From: Streptomyces niveus
GTDB lineage: Bacteria; Actinomycetota; Actinomycetes; Streptomycetales; Streptomycetaceae
NCBI RefSeq assembly: GCF_001723055.1
Contig: NZ_MDCR01000055.1
Coordinates: 1-40,143, forward strand
Direction of reading: 5' to 3'
Length of the DNA: 40,143 bases
The number at the start of each line of letters is the position of its first letter. Within the stretch, counting starts at the first letter, position 1. Both the position numbers and the translations under genes were made by a program. The notes below the pieces were generated by a model. The model was not told the origin of the DNA and did not search any database. It was given only the letters and a program-made list of their open reading frames with translations. Shown here piece by piece: positions 7,284 to 15,100 of this stretch.

Positions 7284-8686
7284 ACGCGGGCCTCGGCGTC
7301 CGCCGTCACGGATACGGACGCGGAGACGGACGCGGCATCGCCCTCACCTTCACCCTCGCCCCCGTCCTCGGAGATGCTTCCGAACCGCGTCTCGGAGAGC
7401 AGGAACAGCGCGATCAGCGACGCCGCCGAAGCCGCGAGTATGTACCAGGCGATCGACGAGCTGTTGCCCGTGAGCGACAGCAGCCACAGGGTGATCACCG
7501 GTGTCGCGGCGGATCCCAACAGGCCGGACAGCATGTACGCGACGGAGAGACCCGAGTATCGAACCCGGGCGCCGAAGAGCTCGGCCAGGAATGTCGCGAT
7601 GGGGCCGTAGTTCGCGGAGAAGGCGGCGGCCATCAAGGCGTACGCCACGAATACGAGCGGCGCCGAACCGGTGTCGAGAAGCCAGAAGAACGGGAAGGCG
7701 AGAAAGGCCTCCGCGGCAACGCCGGCGTAGATGACGGGCTTGCGCCCGAAGCGGTCGGACAGGTGGCCGAAGAAGGGGATCAGTACGAAGGCGATGGCAC
7801 AGGCCGCCATGACCGCCCAGAGCATCAGACTCTCCGAGTGACCGAGTTCGTCCGTTCCATAGTTCACACCGGAGGTGATCAGCAACGTGAAGGTCGAGCC
7901 GGTGGAGAGCGTCGCGATGCCGCCCAGCAGGACCTGGCGCCAGTACCGGCGCATCAGGGCGACAAAGGGAATCCTGGCCTTCGCGCCCGCCTCGCGGACG
8001 GCCTGGAAGGTCGAGGTCTCCTCGATGTTCAGCCGGATGTAGATACCGACGCAGACGAGGACCGCGGAAAGCAGGAACGGAATCCGCCAGCCCCAGGAGT
8101 GCAGTTCGGCCGAGCTCGTCTGCCAGGCCACCAGCAGGAAGACACCGTTCGCGAGGAGCGTTCCGATCGGTACACCGATCTGGACCGTCGAGCCGAAGAA
8201 GCCCCGTCGGTCGGCCGGCGCGTGTTCGACCGTCATCAGGACGGCACCGCCCCATTCCCCGCCGAGGGCCAGGCCCTGGACGACCCGCAGAGCGAGCAAC
8301 AGGAAGGGCGCCGCGACGCCGATGGTGTTGTAGTCCGGCACGAGGCCGATCGCGAAGGTCGCGATCCCCATCATCATGAGGGATGTGAGCAGCATGGATT
8401 TGCGGCCGATCCGGTCACCGAAGTGGCCGAAGACCACGGCGCCGACCATCCGTGCGAGATAGGCGGACGCGAAGGTGAGGAAGGCCAGGATCGTGCCGAC
8501 CGTGCCGTCGAGCTGCGGAAAGAAGATCTTGTCGAAGACGAGCGCGGAGGCGGTTCCGAAGACGAAGAGGTCGTACCACTCGACGGTCGTGCCGATCACG
8601 CTCGCGACGGCGATCTTGCGCATCTTCCGCGGGTCGGACGGGCGGGAGGCTTCGGACAGGGCTGGTTCGGGGATGCGGGTCGTCAT
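7280..8686 (-). CDS. MFS transporter of the metabolite:H+ symporter (MHS) family
   Basis: The 468-residue protein shows the MHS opening, RKIAVASVIGTTVEWYDLFVFGTASALVF, here cited by position (about residues 22-50). The first cytoplasmic loop has GHFGDRIGRKSMLL, and a second DRxGRK motif, LSDRFGRKPVIYAG, lies in the middle. About 12 membrane segments are predicted. MHS carriers such as ShiA, KgtP and ProP import organic acids and osmolytes with protons. The start chosen is ATG at 8686, after GGAG; longer upstream starts run into the divergent promoter region and have poorer codon bias. It is the first gene of the transporter-RidA-RraA operon and probably imports the substrate of the whole cluster. 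The C-terminus ends in a Glu/Gly/Ala-rich tail. Confidence 0.88.
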   Translation of the reverse strand: MTTRIPEPALSEASRPSDPRKMRKIAVASVIGTTVEWYDLFVFGTASALVFDKIFFPQLDGTVGTILAFLTFASAYLARMVGAVVFGHFGDRIGRKSMLLTSLMMMGIATFAIGLVPDYNTIGVAAPFLLLALRVVQGLALGGEWGGAVLMTVEHAPADRRGFFGSTVQIGVPIGTLLANGVFLLVAWQTSSAELHSWGWRIPFLLSAVLVCVGIYIRLNIEETSTFQAVREAGAKARIPFVALMRRYWRQVLLGGIATLSTGSTFTLLITSGVNYGTDELGHSESLMLWAVMAACAIAFVLIPFFGHLSDRFGRKPVIYAGVAAEAFLAFPFFWLLDTGSAPLVFVAYALMAAAFSANYGPIATFLAELFGARVRYSGLSVAYMLSGLLGSAATPVITLWLLSLTGNSSSIAWYILAASAASLIALFLLSETRFGSISEDGGEGEGEGDAASVSASVSVTADAEARV

Positions 8687-9059
8687 GGAGAGCTCCGTTT
8701 CGGGCACGGGTCGTCGACGGCTCAGCTTGCGCGGAATGGATTGGTCCACCTTGAGTCCCGCCCAGGACGCCCGCAAGAAGCATTCGTACACCATTGACCC
8801 CGCCTGGATGTGCAACTGAACATTCTGCCCTCCGAGGGTTCCGCTCTTGCATCTGTCCCCCACCGGCCCCGTGCGACGAGACCTCCCGAGCGGTTTCGGC
8901 GGGGCGAATGCCCCGTTACGGACCGATGACATCCTCTGCGGGTGTGCACATGCACCGTGAAGTGACGTCAACACGGATGAGTACGTCCAGTGCCCCGGGC
9001 GAGGGTGGTCCCGAGAATGGGAAGGAAAACGCCGCCCCGAGAAGGAATGAGCAGCGATC
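8687..9059. promoter_or_regulatory. Divergent promoter region of the catabolic cluster
   Basis: This 373-base gap separates the start of the MHS transporter operon from the start of the ThDP enzyme and has no convincing gene. It is less GC-biased than the flanks near 8700-8830. A palindrome, GTGCA-CA-TGCAC, lies at 8944-8955. The 13-mer TGTGCACATGCAC containing it (8943-8955) recurs exactly at 13864-13876, on the start codon of the PucR-type regulator gene. I could not fix promoter hexamers with confidence. Confidence 0.45.
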
Positions 9060-10772
9060 GTGAACGTCGAATCTCCCCCGCGGTCCGTATCGGCCGGTCA
9101 TCTGATCGTCGGCCAACTGGAGCGAGAGGGAATCCGCCGCGTGTACGGCGTTCCCGGGGAGTCCTACCTCGATGTGCTCGACGGTCTCCACGACTCGCCC
9201 ATCTCCACAGTCGTGACGCGGCACGAGGGCGGCGCGGGGTTCATGGCGCTGGCCGAAGGCCGACTGACGGGACGCCCCGGCGTCGCGCTCGTCACCCGGG
9301 GGCCCGGCGCGGCGAACGCCTTCATCGCAGTCCACACCGCACACCAGGACGCGACCCCGCTGCTGCTCCTCGTCGGCCTGATCCCCGTACCGGACCGGGG
9401 CAGGGAGGCGTTCCAGGAGTTCGACCTCACGGGGTGGTTCGGCAGCACGGCGAAGAGGGTCGTCACGCTGGACGACCCCACGGCCGCGGCCCGGGTGGTC
9501 GCCGAATGCCTCCACACCGCCCGGAGCGGACGCCCCGGTCCCGTCGTGATCGGTCTCCCCGAGGACGTCCTCGCCCGTACGGCCTGTGCGTCCCGCACCG
9601 TCGAACCGCTCCGCGTGGCCCGTCCGCACGCGTCCGATTCGCAGCTCAAGGAGTTGGCCGACCGGATCGAGGGCGCTCGGAGGCCGCTCGTCGTCGTGGG
9701 CGGCGAGGGGTGGACCGCCGAGAGCGGCGAGGCCCTTGTCCGGTGGGCGGCGGCGCGTTCAGTGCCCGTGGTCGCCGACTTCCGCGCGTACGACGCGGTG
9801 CCCCATGAACTCGACGGTGGCGACGCCTTCGTCGGATCGCTCGGGTACGGCCGCGGTGCGCATACGGCGGCGCTGCTGGAAACGGCCGATCTCACGGTCT
9901 TCCTCGGGACGCCGCGCTCCGACGTCCTGAGCGACGGCTACCGGCTGGGACTCGACTCGCAGACGGTGCTCGTCCTGCCCGGCGACGCACTCGGACACGC
10001 GGGCCGTGTCGACCAGTTCATCGCGGCGCATGCGCCGGACCTCGCACTCGATCTCGCGGCGACCGCCCTTTCGGCGACGCCACGGACATCAGAGGTGTCG
10101 GGGGTGTCGGCCGTGTCCGCAGCCGTGTCCGCGGCGGTGGACGAGCGCCGGTTCGCGGCGGCGCGGGAAGAGTATCTCCGGTTCAGCACCCCTGCGCCCG
10201 CCGCCGCCACGGCGAGCGGCTACGTCGACATGACCGAGGTGATGGCGATCCTGCGCGCCGAACTCGCGCCCGACGCCGTCATCACCTTCGGCGCCGGGAA
10301 CCACGCGCTGTGGCCGGCCCGCTACCTGCCCCACCGGTCCCCGGCGTCGCTCGTGGCACCGCGGAACGGTGCGATGGGGATGGGCGTACCGGCCGCCGTC
10401 GCCGCCTCCCTCGCGTTTCCCGGCCGGGAGGTCGTCTCCGTCGCGGGCGACGGCTGCTTCATGATGAACGGTCAGGAAATCGCAACCGCGGTGGGATACG
10501 GGGCGACCCCGATCATCCTCGTGGTCGACAACGGCTGCTTCGCCACGATCCGGGAGCACCAGGAGAACACCTATCCCGGACGACCGTCGGGGACGCACCT
10601 GACCAATCCCGACTTCGCCGCGTGGGCCCGTTCGTACGGCGCCTTCGGCGAACGTGTCGCCTCTGCGGAGGACTTCCGGGACGCATTCCTGCGCGCCCGT
10701 GCGAGCGGGCTTCCCTCCGTACTCCATCTGTTCCAGGACCCGTCTGTACGCACCCCGTCCTCGGCTGCCTGA
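9060..10772 (+). CDS. Thiamine-diphosphate-dependent enzyme, acetolactate synthase/benzoylformate decarboxylase superfamily
   Basis: The 570-residue product has the three domains of the POX/ALS group. The N-terminal pyrimidine-binding domain carries the catalytic glutamate E56 in VVTRHEGGAGFMA. A central domain (about 195-330) has VVVGGEGW. The C-terminal diphosphate-binding domain contains the ThDP motif starting GDG at 463-465 and ending near DNGCF. Enzymes of this type decarboxylate 2-oxo acids or join two of them. The subgroup with GDGCFMMNGQE is, to my knowledge, poorly characterised. It is divergent from the transporter operon and followed by an M20 amidohydrolase 69 bases downstream. 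Glyoxylate carboligase-like or 2-oxo-acid decarboxylase activity are both possible. The GTG start has only a distant AAGGAA; I see no better start. Confidence 0.85.
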   Translation: MNVESPPRSVSAGHLIVGQLEREGIRRVYGVPGESYLDVLDGLHDSPISTVVTRHEGGAGFMALAEGRLTGRPGVALVTRGPGAANAFIAVHTAHQDATPLLLLVGLIPVPDRGREAFQEFDLTGWFGSTAKRVVTLDDPTAAARVVAECLHTARSGRPGPVVIGLPEDVLARTACASRTVEPLRVARPHASDSQLKELADRIEGARRPLVVVGGEGWTAESGEALVRWAAARSVPVVADFRAYDAVPHELDGGDAFVGSLGYGRGAHTAALLETADLTVFLGTPRSDVLSDGYRLGLDSQTVLVLPGDALGHAGRVDQFIAAHAPDLALDLAATALSATPRTSEVSGVSAVSAAVSAAVDERRFAAAREEYLRFSTPAPAAATASGYVDMTEVMAILRAELAPDAVITFGAGNHALWPARYLPHRSPASLVAPRNGAMGMGVPAAVAASLAFPGREVVSVAGDGCFMMNGQEIATAVGYGATPIILVVDNGCFATIREHQENTYPGRPSGTHLTNPDFAAWARSYGAFGERVASAEDFRDAFLRARASGLPSVLHLFQDPSVRTPSSAA

Positions 10773-10841
10773 ACGGCGGCAGCCCGCACACCCGACCGCA
10801 TGCCCGCGACCGCACGACCGCACGACCCGAGAGGAAACACA

Positions 10842-12089
10842 GTGACGTCAACGACCGAGTCCGACGAGGCGTTCATCAGGGACTTCGCCACGATGAGCGG
10901 TTTCGGCTCGACGCCCGCGGGAGGTGTCGACCGGCAGGCGGCGAGCGAGGCCGATGTGCACCAGCGGCGCTGGTTCGCGGGGCGCCTCGAAGCGTACGGC
11001 CTGCGGGTCGAGTACGACCGGATCGGCAATCAGTTCGGTCTGCTGGAGCGCGTTCCGGGCGCGCCCTACGTGGTCGTCGGTTCGCATCTGGACTCCCAGC
11101 CGACGGCGGGCAGGTTCGACGGAGCGTACGGCGTGCTCGCCGCCGCTCACGCGGCGTTCCGGCTGGCCGAGGAGTGGGAACGCGCCGGGGAGGTACCCCG
11201 GTTCAACGTCGCCGTCGTGAACTGGTTCAACGAGGAGGGCTCGCGCTTCGTCCCCTCCATGATGGGCAGTTCGGTCTTCACCCGGAAACTGCCCCTGGAC
11301 AAGGCCCTCGCGACGCGGGACCGCGCCGGCGTATCGGTCCTGGAGGCCATGGAGCCGACCGGATTCCTGGGCGAGGGCGACGGGCCCACGCCCGCTTTCT
11401 GCGCGGAGATCCATATCGAGCAGGGCCGTGATCTGGAGAACTCGGGCACGACGATCGGCCTCGTCACCGCCAGCTGGGCGGCGAACAAGTACGAGTTCGT
11501 CGTGAACGGCGATCAGGCGCACTCGGGCGCGACGCTGATGGAGGACCGCCGCGACGCGCTGCTCGGCGCGTCCATGCTCGTCGTCGCGGCGCGCGAGATC
11601 GCGAACCGTTTCCCGGGTGTTCTGCACACCTCGGTGGGACAGCTCGACGTCTACCCCAACTCGCCGGTGGTCGTGGCCTCGCGGGTCTCCCTCCTGCTAG
11701 ATCTCCGCTCCGCCGACGAGTCCGTCCTGGCGAAGGCCGACGAACTCCTGCACAGCGAGATCGCGCGGATCGAGGAGACCGCCCGTGTCACGGTCGAGCG
11801 CCGCCCCTCCCACAGCTGGGGTGTGACGCGCTATCAGCGGGAGGGGGTCGAGCTGGCCCGGCGCGCCGCCGGTCGGCTCGGTCTGTCGCACACCGACATC
11901 ATGACGGTGGCGGGCCACGACTCCATCAACATGAAGGATCTCGTGCCGACGGTGATGCTCTTCGTTCCTTCGTCGGAGGGGATCTCGCACAACGAGTTCG
12001 AGTTCACCACCGACGAGGACATGCTCGCCGGGCTGAGGCTACTGACGGAGGTCGTACGAGGACTGGCGGCCGGCGAGCTCAACTCCTGA
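10842..12089 (+). CDS. M20 zinc amidohydrolase of the hydantoinase/carbamoylase (allantoate amidohydrolase) family
   Basis: The 415-residue protein has the dinuclear metal site of the family: H82 (SHLDSQPTAGRFDG), D93, the E131/E132 pair (WFNEEGSRF), H191 (HIEQG) and H383 (SEGISHNEFE). The lid-domain motif is GDQAHSG at about 223-229. Relatives hydrolyse N-carbamoyl-L-amino acids, allantoate, ureidoglycine or beta-ureidopropionate, releasing CO2 and ammonia or an amino acid. The start is GTG at 10842 after GAGAGGAA. It is the second gene after the ThDP enzyme and the best clue that the cluster degrades a ureido or amide compound. The precise substrate cannot be told from sequence. No allantoinase, dihydropyrimidinase or hydantoinase gene lies in the window, so the ring-opening step, if any, is encoded elsewhere. 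Confidence 0.88.
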   Translation: MTSTTESDEAFIRDFATMSGFGSTPAGGVDRQAASEADVHQRRWFAGRLEAYGLRVEYDRIGNQFGLLERVPGAPYVVVGSHLDSQPTAGRFDGAYGVLAAAHAAFRLAEEWERAGEVPRFNVAVVNWFNEEGSRFVPSMMGSSVFTRKLPLDKALATRDRAGVSVLEAMEPTGFLGEGDGPTPAFCAEIHIEQGRDLENSGTTIGLVTASWAANKYEFVVNGDQAHSGATLMEDRRDALLGASMLVVAAREIANRFPGVLHTSVGQLDVYPNSPVVVASRVSLLLDLRSADESVLAKADELLHSEIARIEETARVTVERRPSHSWGVTRYQREGVELARRAAGRLGLSHTDIMTVAGHDSINMKDLVPTVMLFVPSSEGISHNEFEFTTDEDMLAGLRLLTEVVRGLAAGELNS

Positions 12090-12110
12090 CCCCGCCGGGC
12101 GGGTTCACGC

Positions 12111-12147
12111 CCACGCGTCCCGGTCGGTAGCCGACCGGGACGCGTGG
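12111..12147. terminator. Strong bidirectional terminator
   Basis: A perfect 17-bp stem (12111-12127 with 12131-12147) is closed by the 3-base loop TAG. It begins 21 bases after the amidohydrolase stop and lies before the convergent aldehyde dehydrogenase stop at 12268. The remaining 120 bases of the gap show no gene. Confidence 0.85.
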
Positions 12148-12267
12148 CAGCTCCGGTGGACGGCGGCGTGGTGACCTTGGCGGTAGCGGGCGACGGCGGC
12201 GATGTGAGGGCAGAAGTACCCCACCCACGGAGGCGCGGGCAGGGGTACTCCGTACTGCGGCCCTCGG

Positions 12268-13695
12268 TCAGGGGGCGGTGTGGGACACCATCACATGCTT
12301 GACGCGGGTGTAGTCCTCGACGCCGTAACGGCTGAGGTCACGCCCGGTTCCGGACTGCTTGTAGCCGCCGTGCGGCAGCTCGGCGAGGATCACCTGATGG
12401 CAGTTGAGCCATACGCAGCCGAAGTCCAGGTCCGCGCTGACCCGCGTAGCCCGGCCCAGATCTGCGGTCCACACGCTGGAGGTCAGACCGAAGTCGACGC
12501 CGTTCGCCATTGCCAGAGCCTCCTCCTCCGTGTCGAAGGGCTGGACGGTGACGACCGGGCCGAAGGTCTCGTGCTGGACCACGTCGTCGTCCTGCCGTAC
12601 GCCGGAGACGACCGTGGGTGCGAAGAAGTAGCCGGGCCGATCCAGGCGGGCTCCGCCCGTCTCCACGACCGCGTGCGCCGGGAGTCCTTCGACGACCGCC
12701 GCGACCCGTTCCGCCTGGTCGGCGCTGTTGAGGGGGCCGTAGAAGGCGTCTTCCGACGGGGCACCGGTCGGGGTATCGCGCGCCGCGGCGACGAGCGCGG
12801 CGAGCAGGGCGTCATGAGCCTCGCGCTGCACAAGTACGCGGGTGACGGCCGTACAGTCCTGGCCCGCGTTGAAGAACGCGGCATCGGCCAGGGCGCGGGC
12901 GGTACGTACCGGATCGGCGTCCGCGAAGACGACGGCGGGGGCCTTCCCGCCGAGTTCCAGATGGACGTTCTTCAGGTCGGCCGCGGCGGCGCTCATCACC
13001 TGGGAGCCGGCCCGGGTGCTGCCGGTGATCGACACCATGTCCACGTCCGGGTGGGCGACCAGGGCACGGCCGGTGTCCCGGTCGCCGCAGACGATGTTGA
13101 CGACGCCGGGCGGGAAGACCCGGGCGGCCAGCTCACCGAGCAGCACGGTGGACCACGGAGTGGTGTCGGACGGCTTCAGGACGACCGTGTTGCCGGCCGC
13201 GAGGGCGGGGCCGAGCTTCCACACCGCCATCATCAGCGGGTAGTTCCACGGCGTCACCTGGCCGATGACACCGACCGGCTCGCGCCGGACGTACGAGGTG
13301 TGCCCCTCGGCGTACTCGCCACCCGCCAGACCGTCCAGTACCCGCGCGGCACCGGCGAAGAAGCGCAGTTGGTCGACACAGCGGTCGATCTCCACGACGC
13401 GTGTGGCCTCCGACGGCTTGCCGGTGCTCCGCACCTCTGCCGCCAGCAGGTGGTCGGCGTGCTCGGCGACGAGGTCGGCGAGACTCAGGAGGGCCGTCTG
13501 GCGCTGGGCCGGCGTCCAGCGACGCCACGAGACGAAGGCGCGACGGGCCGCCGACACGGCGGCGTCGACGTCTGTCGCGGACGACCGCGGCGCGCTGCCG
13601 TAGACCTCGCCCGTGGCCGGATCGGTCAGCTCCATGCGCGCCGCGACCTCGACCCTCTCGCCGTCGATGATGTTGTGCAGAGTCAGGTCGGACAT
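12268..13695 (-). CDS. NAD(P)-dependent aldehyde dehydrogenase, aminobutyraldehyde/betaine-aldehyde type
   Basis: The 475-residue enzyme has all the catalytic landmarks of the ALDH superfamily. These are the oxyanion asparagine N151 (TPWNYPLMMA), the cofactor-binding KPSDTTP and SITGSTRAG, the general base E247 in HLELGGKAP, and the nucleophile C281 in NAGQDCTA. The pattern is closest to the gamma-aminobutyraldehyde/betaine-aldehyde dehydrogenase group, which oxidises amino-aldehydes from polyamine or amine breakdown. The start ATG at 13695 follows GAGGAG with 7-base spacing. It is divergent from a PucR-type regulator that probably controls it. It could also oxidise an aldehyde released by the nearby ThDP enzyme, which is speculation. 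Confidence 0.88.
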   Translation of the reverse strand: MSDLTLHNIIDGERVEVAARMELTDPATGEVYGSAPRSSATDVDAAVSAARRAFVSWRRWTPAQRQTALLSLADLVAEHADHLLAAEVRSTGKPSEATRVVEIDRCVDQLRFFAGAARVLDGLAGGEYAEGHTSYVRREPVGVIGQVTPWNYPLMMAVWKLGPALAAGNTVVLKPSDTTPWSTVLLGELAARVFPPGVVNIVCGDRDTGRALVAHPDVDMVSITGSTRAGSQVMSAAAADLKNVHLELGGKAPAVVFADADPVRTARALADAAFFNAGQDCTAVTRVLVQREAHDALLAALVAAARDTPTGAPSEDAFYGPLNSADQAERVAAVVEGLPAHAVVETGGARLDRPGYFFAPTVVSGVRQDDDVVQHETFGPVVTVQPFDTEEEALAMANGVDFGLTSSVWTADLGRATRVSADLDFGCVWLNCHQVILAELPHGGYKQSGTGRDLSRYGVEDYTRVKHVMVSHTAP

Positions 13696-13781
13696 GCTGA
13701 TGCTCCTCGCGCGGGTAGTCGGCCGTGCTCCGGGGAGACAAGTCAGATGCACTGTCCGGGCCTCCTTCGGGACATGGCACA

Positions 13782-13796
13782 GTACGGTTTCCGTAC
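13782..13796. promoter_or_regulatory. Palindrome in the ALDH-pucR divergent region
   Basis: GTACGG-TTT-CCGTAC is a perfect 6-bp inverted repeat. It lies 86 bases from the ALDH start and 68 bases from the regulator start, a usual place for an operator serving both. The binding protein is not known; the adjacent PucR-type protein is the obvious candidate. Confidence 0.45.
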
Positions 13797-13864
13797 GTCC
13801 TCAGCATTTCGTGCACGGCCCAAACCGCCAACGTTGAAACATCACCGGTGAGGGAGCCAAGATT

Positions 13865-15070
13865 GTGCACATGCACGATCAGCTCCCCGCGATGCCGGGA
13901 CCGACGCCCATGGTCGTCCAACTGGCGAAAGCCTGCCTGGACGACATCGAGATCCTGACCGAGGAGTGGATCGACGTCGTCCGGCCGGTGCGCAGCTCCT
14001 ACGTGGACCGGGTCCCGGACCCGGAGTTCAAGGAGGCCGCACGGCACGCCTTCGAGCTGCTTCTGCGCAACGTCGCCCAGCTCCGGGTCCCGGAGGATGT
14101 GGCGTCGGTGTCCGAACGGGTCGGTGAGCGGCGGGCCCGGCAGGGGGTACCGCTGGAGGCCTTGCTGGACGCGGCCAGGCTGGACTTCCGGGTGGTGTGG
14201 GCGGCGATGGTCAGCCGTGCGCGGGCCGAGGACATGGCCCAGCTCGCGGCGTCCGCCTACCACGTGTGGGAGGCGGTGGAGGGGCACGTGACCGGCATCA
14301 TGCGGGCCTATCAGCGCACGGTCCTGGAGATGGGGCGCCGGGCGGAGGACGAGCGACGGATGTGGTTCGCGCGGCTGCTGGACAACGCCGGGCGCAATCC
14401 GACGGTCGTACGGGACGCGGCGCTGGCTCTGGGCTTCGACGGTTCGGGACGTTTCCTGTGTGCGGCCGCAGCCGCACGGGACGGTGCCAGACTGCTGCGG
14501 GCGACCTCGACGCTGCGCGCCGCGGGGGTGATCCTCCAGCAGCAGCCGGTGGCCTCGGACGAGGTGCTCACCGTCCAACTGGCGCCCCGGGTCACGCCCC
14601 AGAGTGTGCTGGCGCAGCTGCACGAGGTGCCGTGCGGGGTGTCGCCAGTGGTGGAAGGGCTGGCGTCGGTCCCGCGCGCGGTTCAGCTCGCGACCGCCAC
14701 CGCGAGGGTGCTCCCCGTCGGTGAGTCGGGACCGCGCAGGCTGGAGGACAGCTGGCTGGACGTCCTGGTGCACCGGCTCGACGAGATGAGCGGCGAACTC
14801 GCCGACGATGTGCTGGGCGGGCTGAGTACGGTCGGCACGGGTGAGGTCGAGACCGCCCGGCTACTGGAGACGGTGCGTGTGCATCTGGCCGGCAGCGGTT
14901 CCATTGTGGACACCGCGGCGGCGCTGTACTGCCACCGCAACACGGTGCAGCAGCGTTTCAACCGCTTCCATGAACTCACGGGGCGCGATGTACGCCGTCC
15001 CGAGGACGCGGCACTGATCGCTCTGGCGCTCCGGGCACGGGAACAGGGCGTCCCTCCGGCGCAGAACTGA
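13865..15070 (+). CDS. PucR/CdaR-family transcriptional regulator
   Basis: The 401-residue protein has a helical N-terminal region (about 15-150), a central GGDEF-like remnant domain, and the C-terminal PucR helix-turn-helix (about 335-395) with TAAALYCHRNTVQQRFNRFHELTGRD followed by RPEDAALIALALRA, cited here in parts. Such regulators govern purine, polyamine, sugar-acid or amino-acid catabolism and usually activate a neighbouring operon. It is divergent from the aldehyde dehydrogenase. The GTG start at 13865 has GGAG at suitable distance; an in-frame ATG at 13871 is possible. The start codon lies inside a 13-mer that also occurs upstream of the ThDP enzyme. Confidence 0.88.
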   Translation: MHMHDQLPAMPGPTPMVVQLAKACLDDIEILTEEWIDVVRPVRSSYVDRVPDPEFKEAARHAFELLLRNVAQLRVPEDVASVSERVGERRARQGVPLEALLDAARLDFRVVWAAMVSRARAEDMAQLAASAYHVWEAVEGHVTGIMRAYQRTVLEMGRRAEDERRMWFARLLDNAGRNPTVVRDAALALGFDGSGRFLCAAAAARDGARLLRATSTLRAAGVILQQQPVASDEVLTVQLAPRVTPQSVLAQLHEVPCGVSPVVEGLASVPRAVQLATATARVLPVGESGPRRLEDSWLDVLVHRLDEMSGELADDVLGGLSTVGTGEVETARLLETVRVHLAGSGSIVDTAAALYCHRNTVQQRFNRFHELTGRDVRRPEDAALIALALRAREQGVPPAQN

Positions 15071-15100
15071 CGCGAGGGCAGGGGTAGTTGGTGTGCGGTG

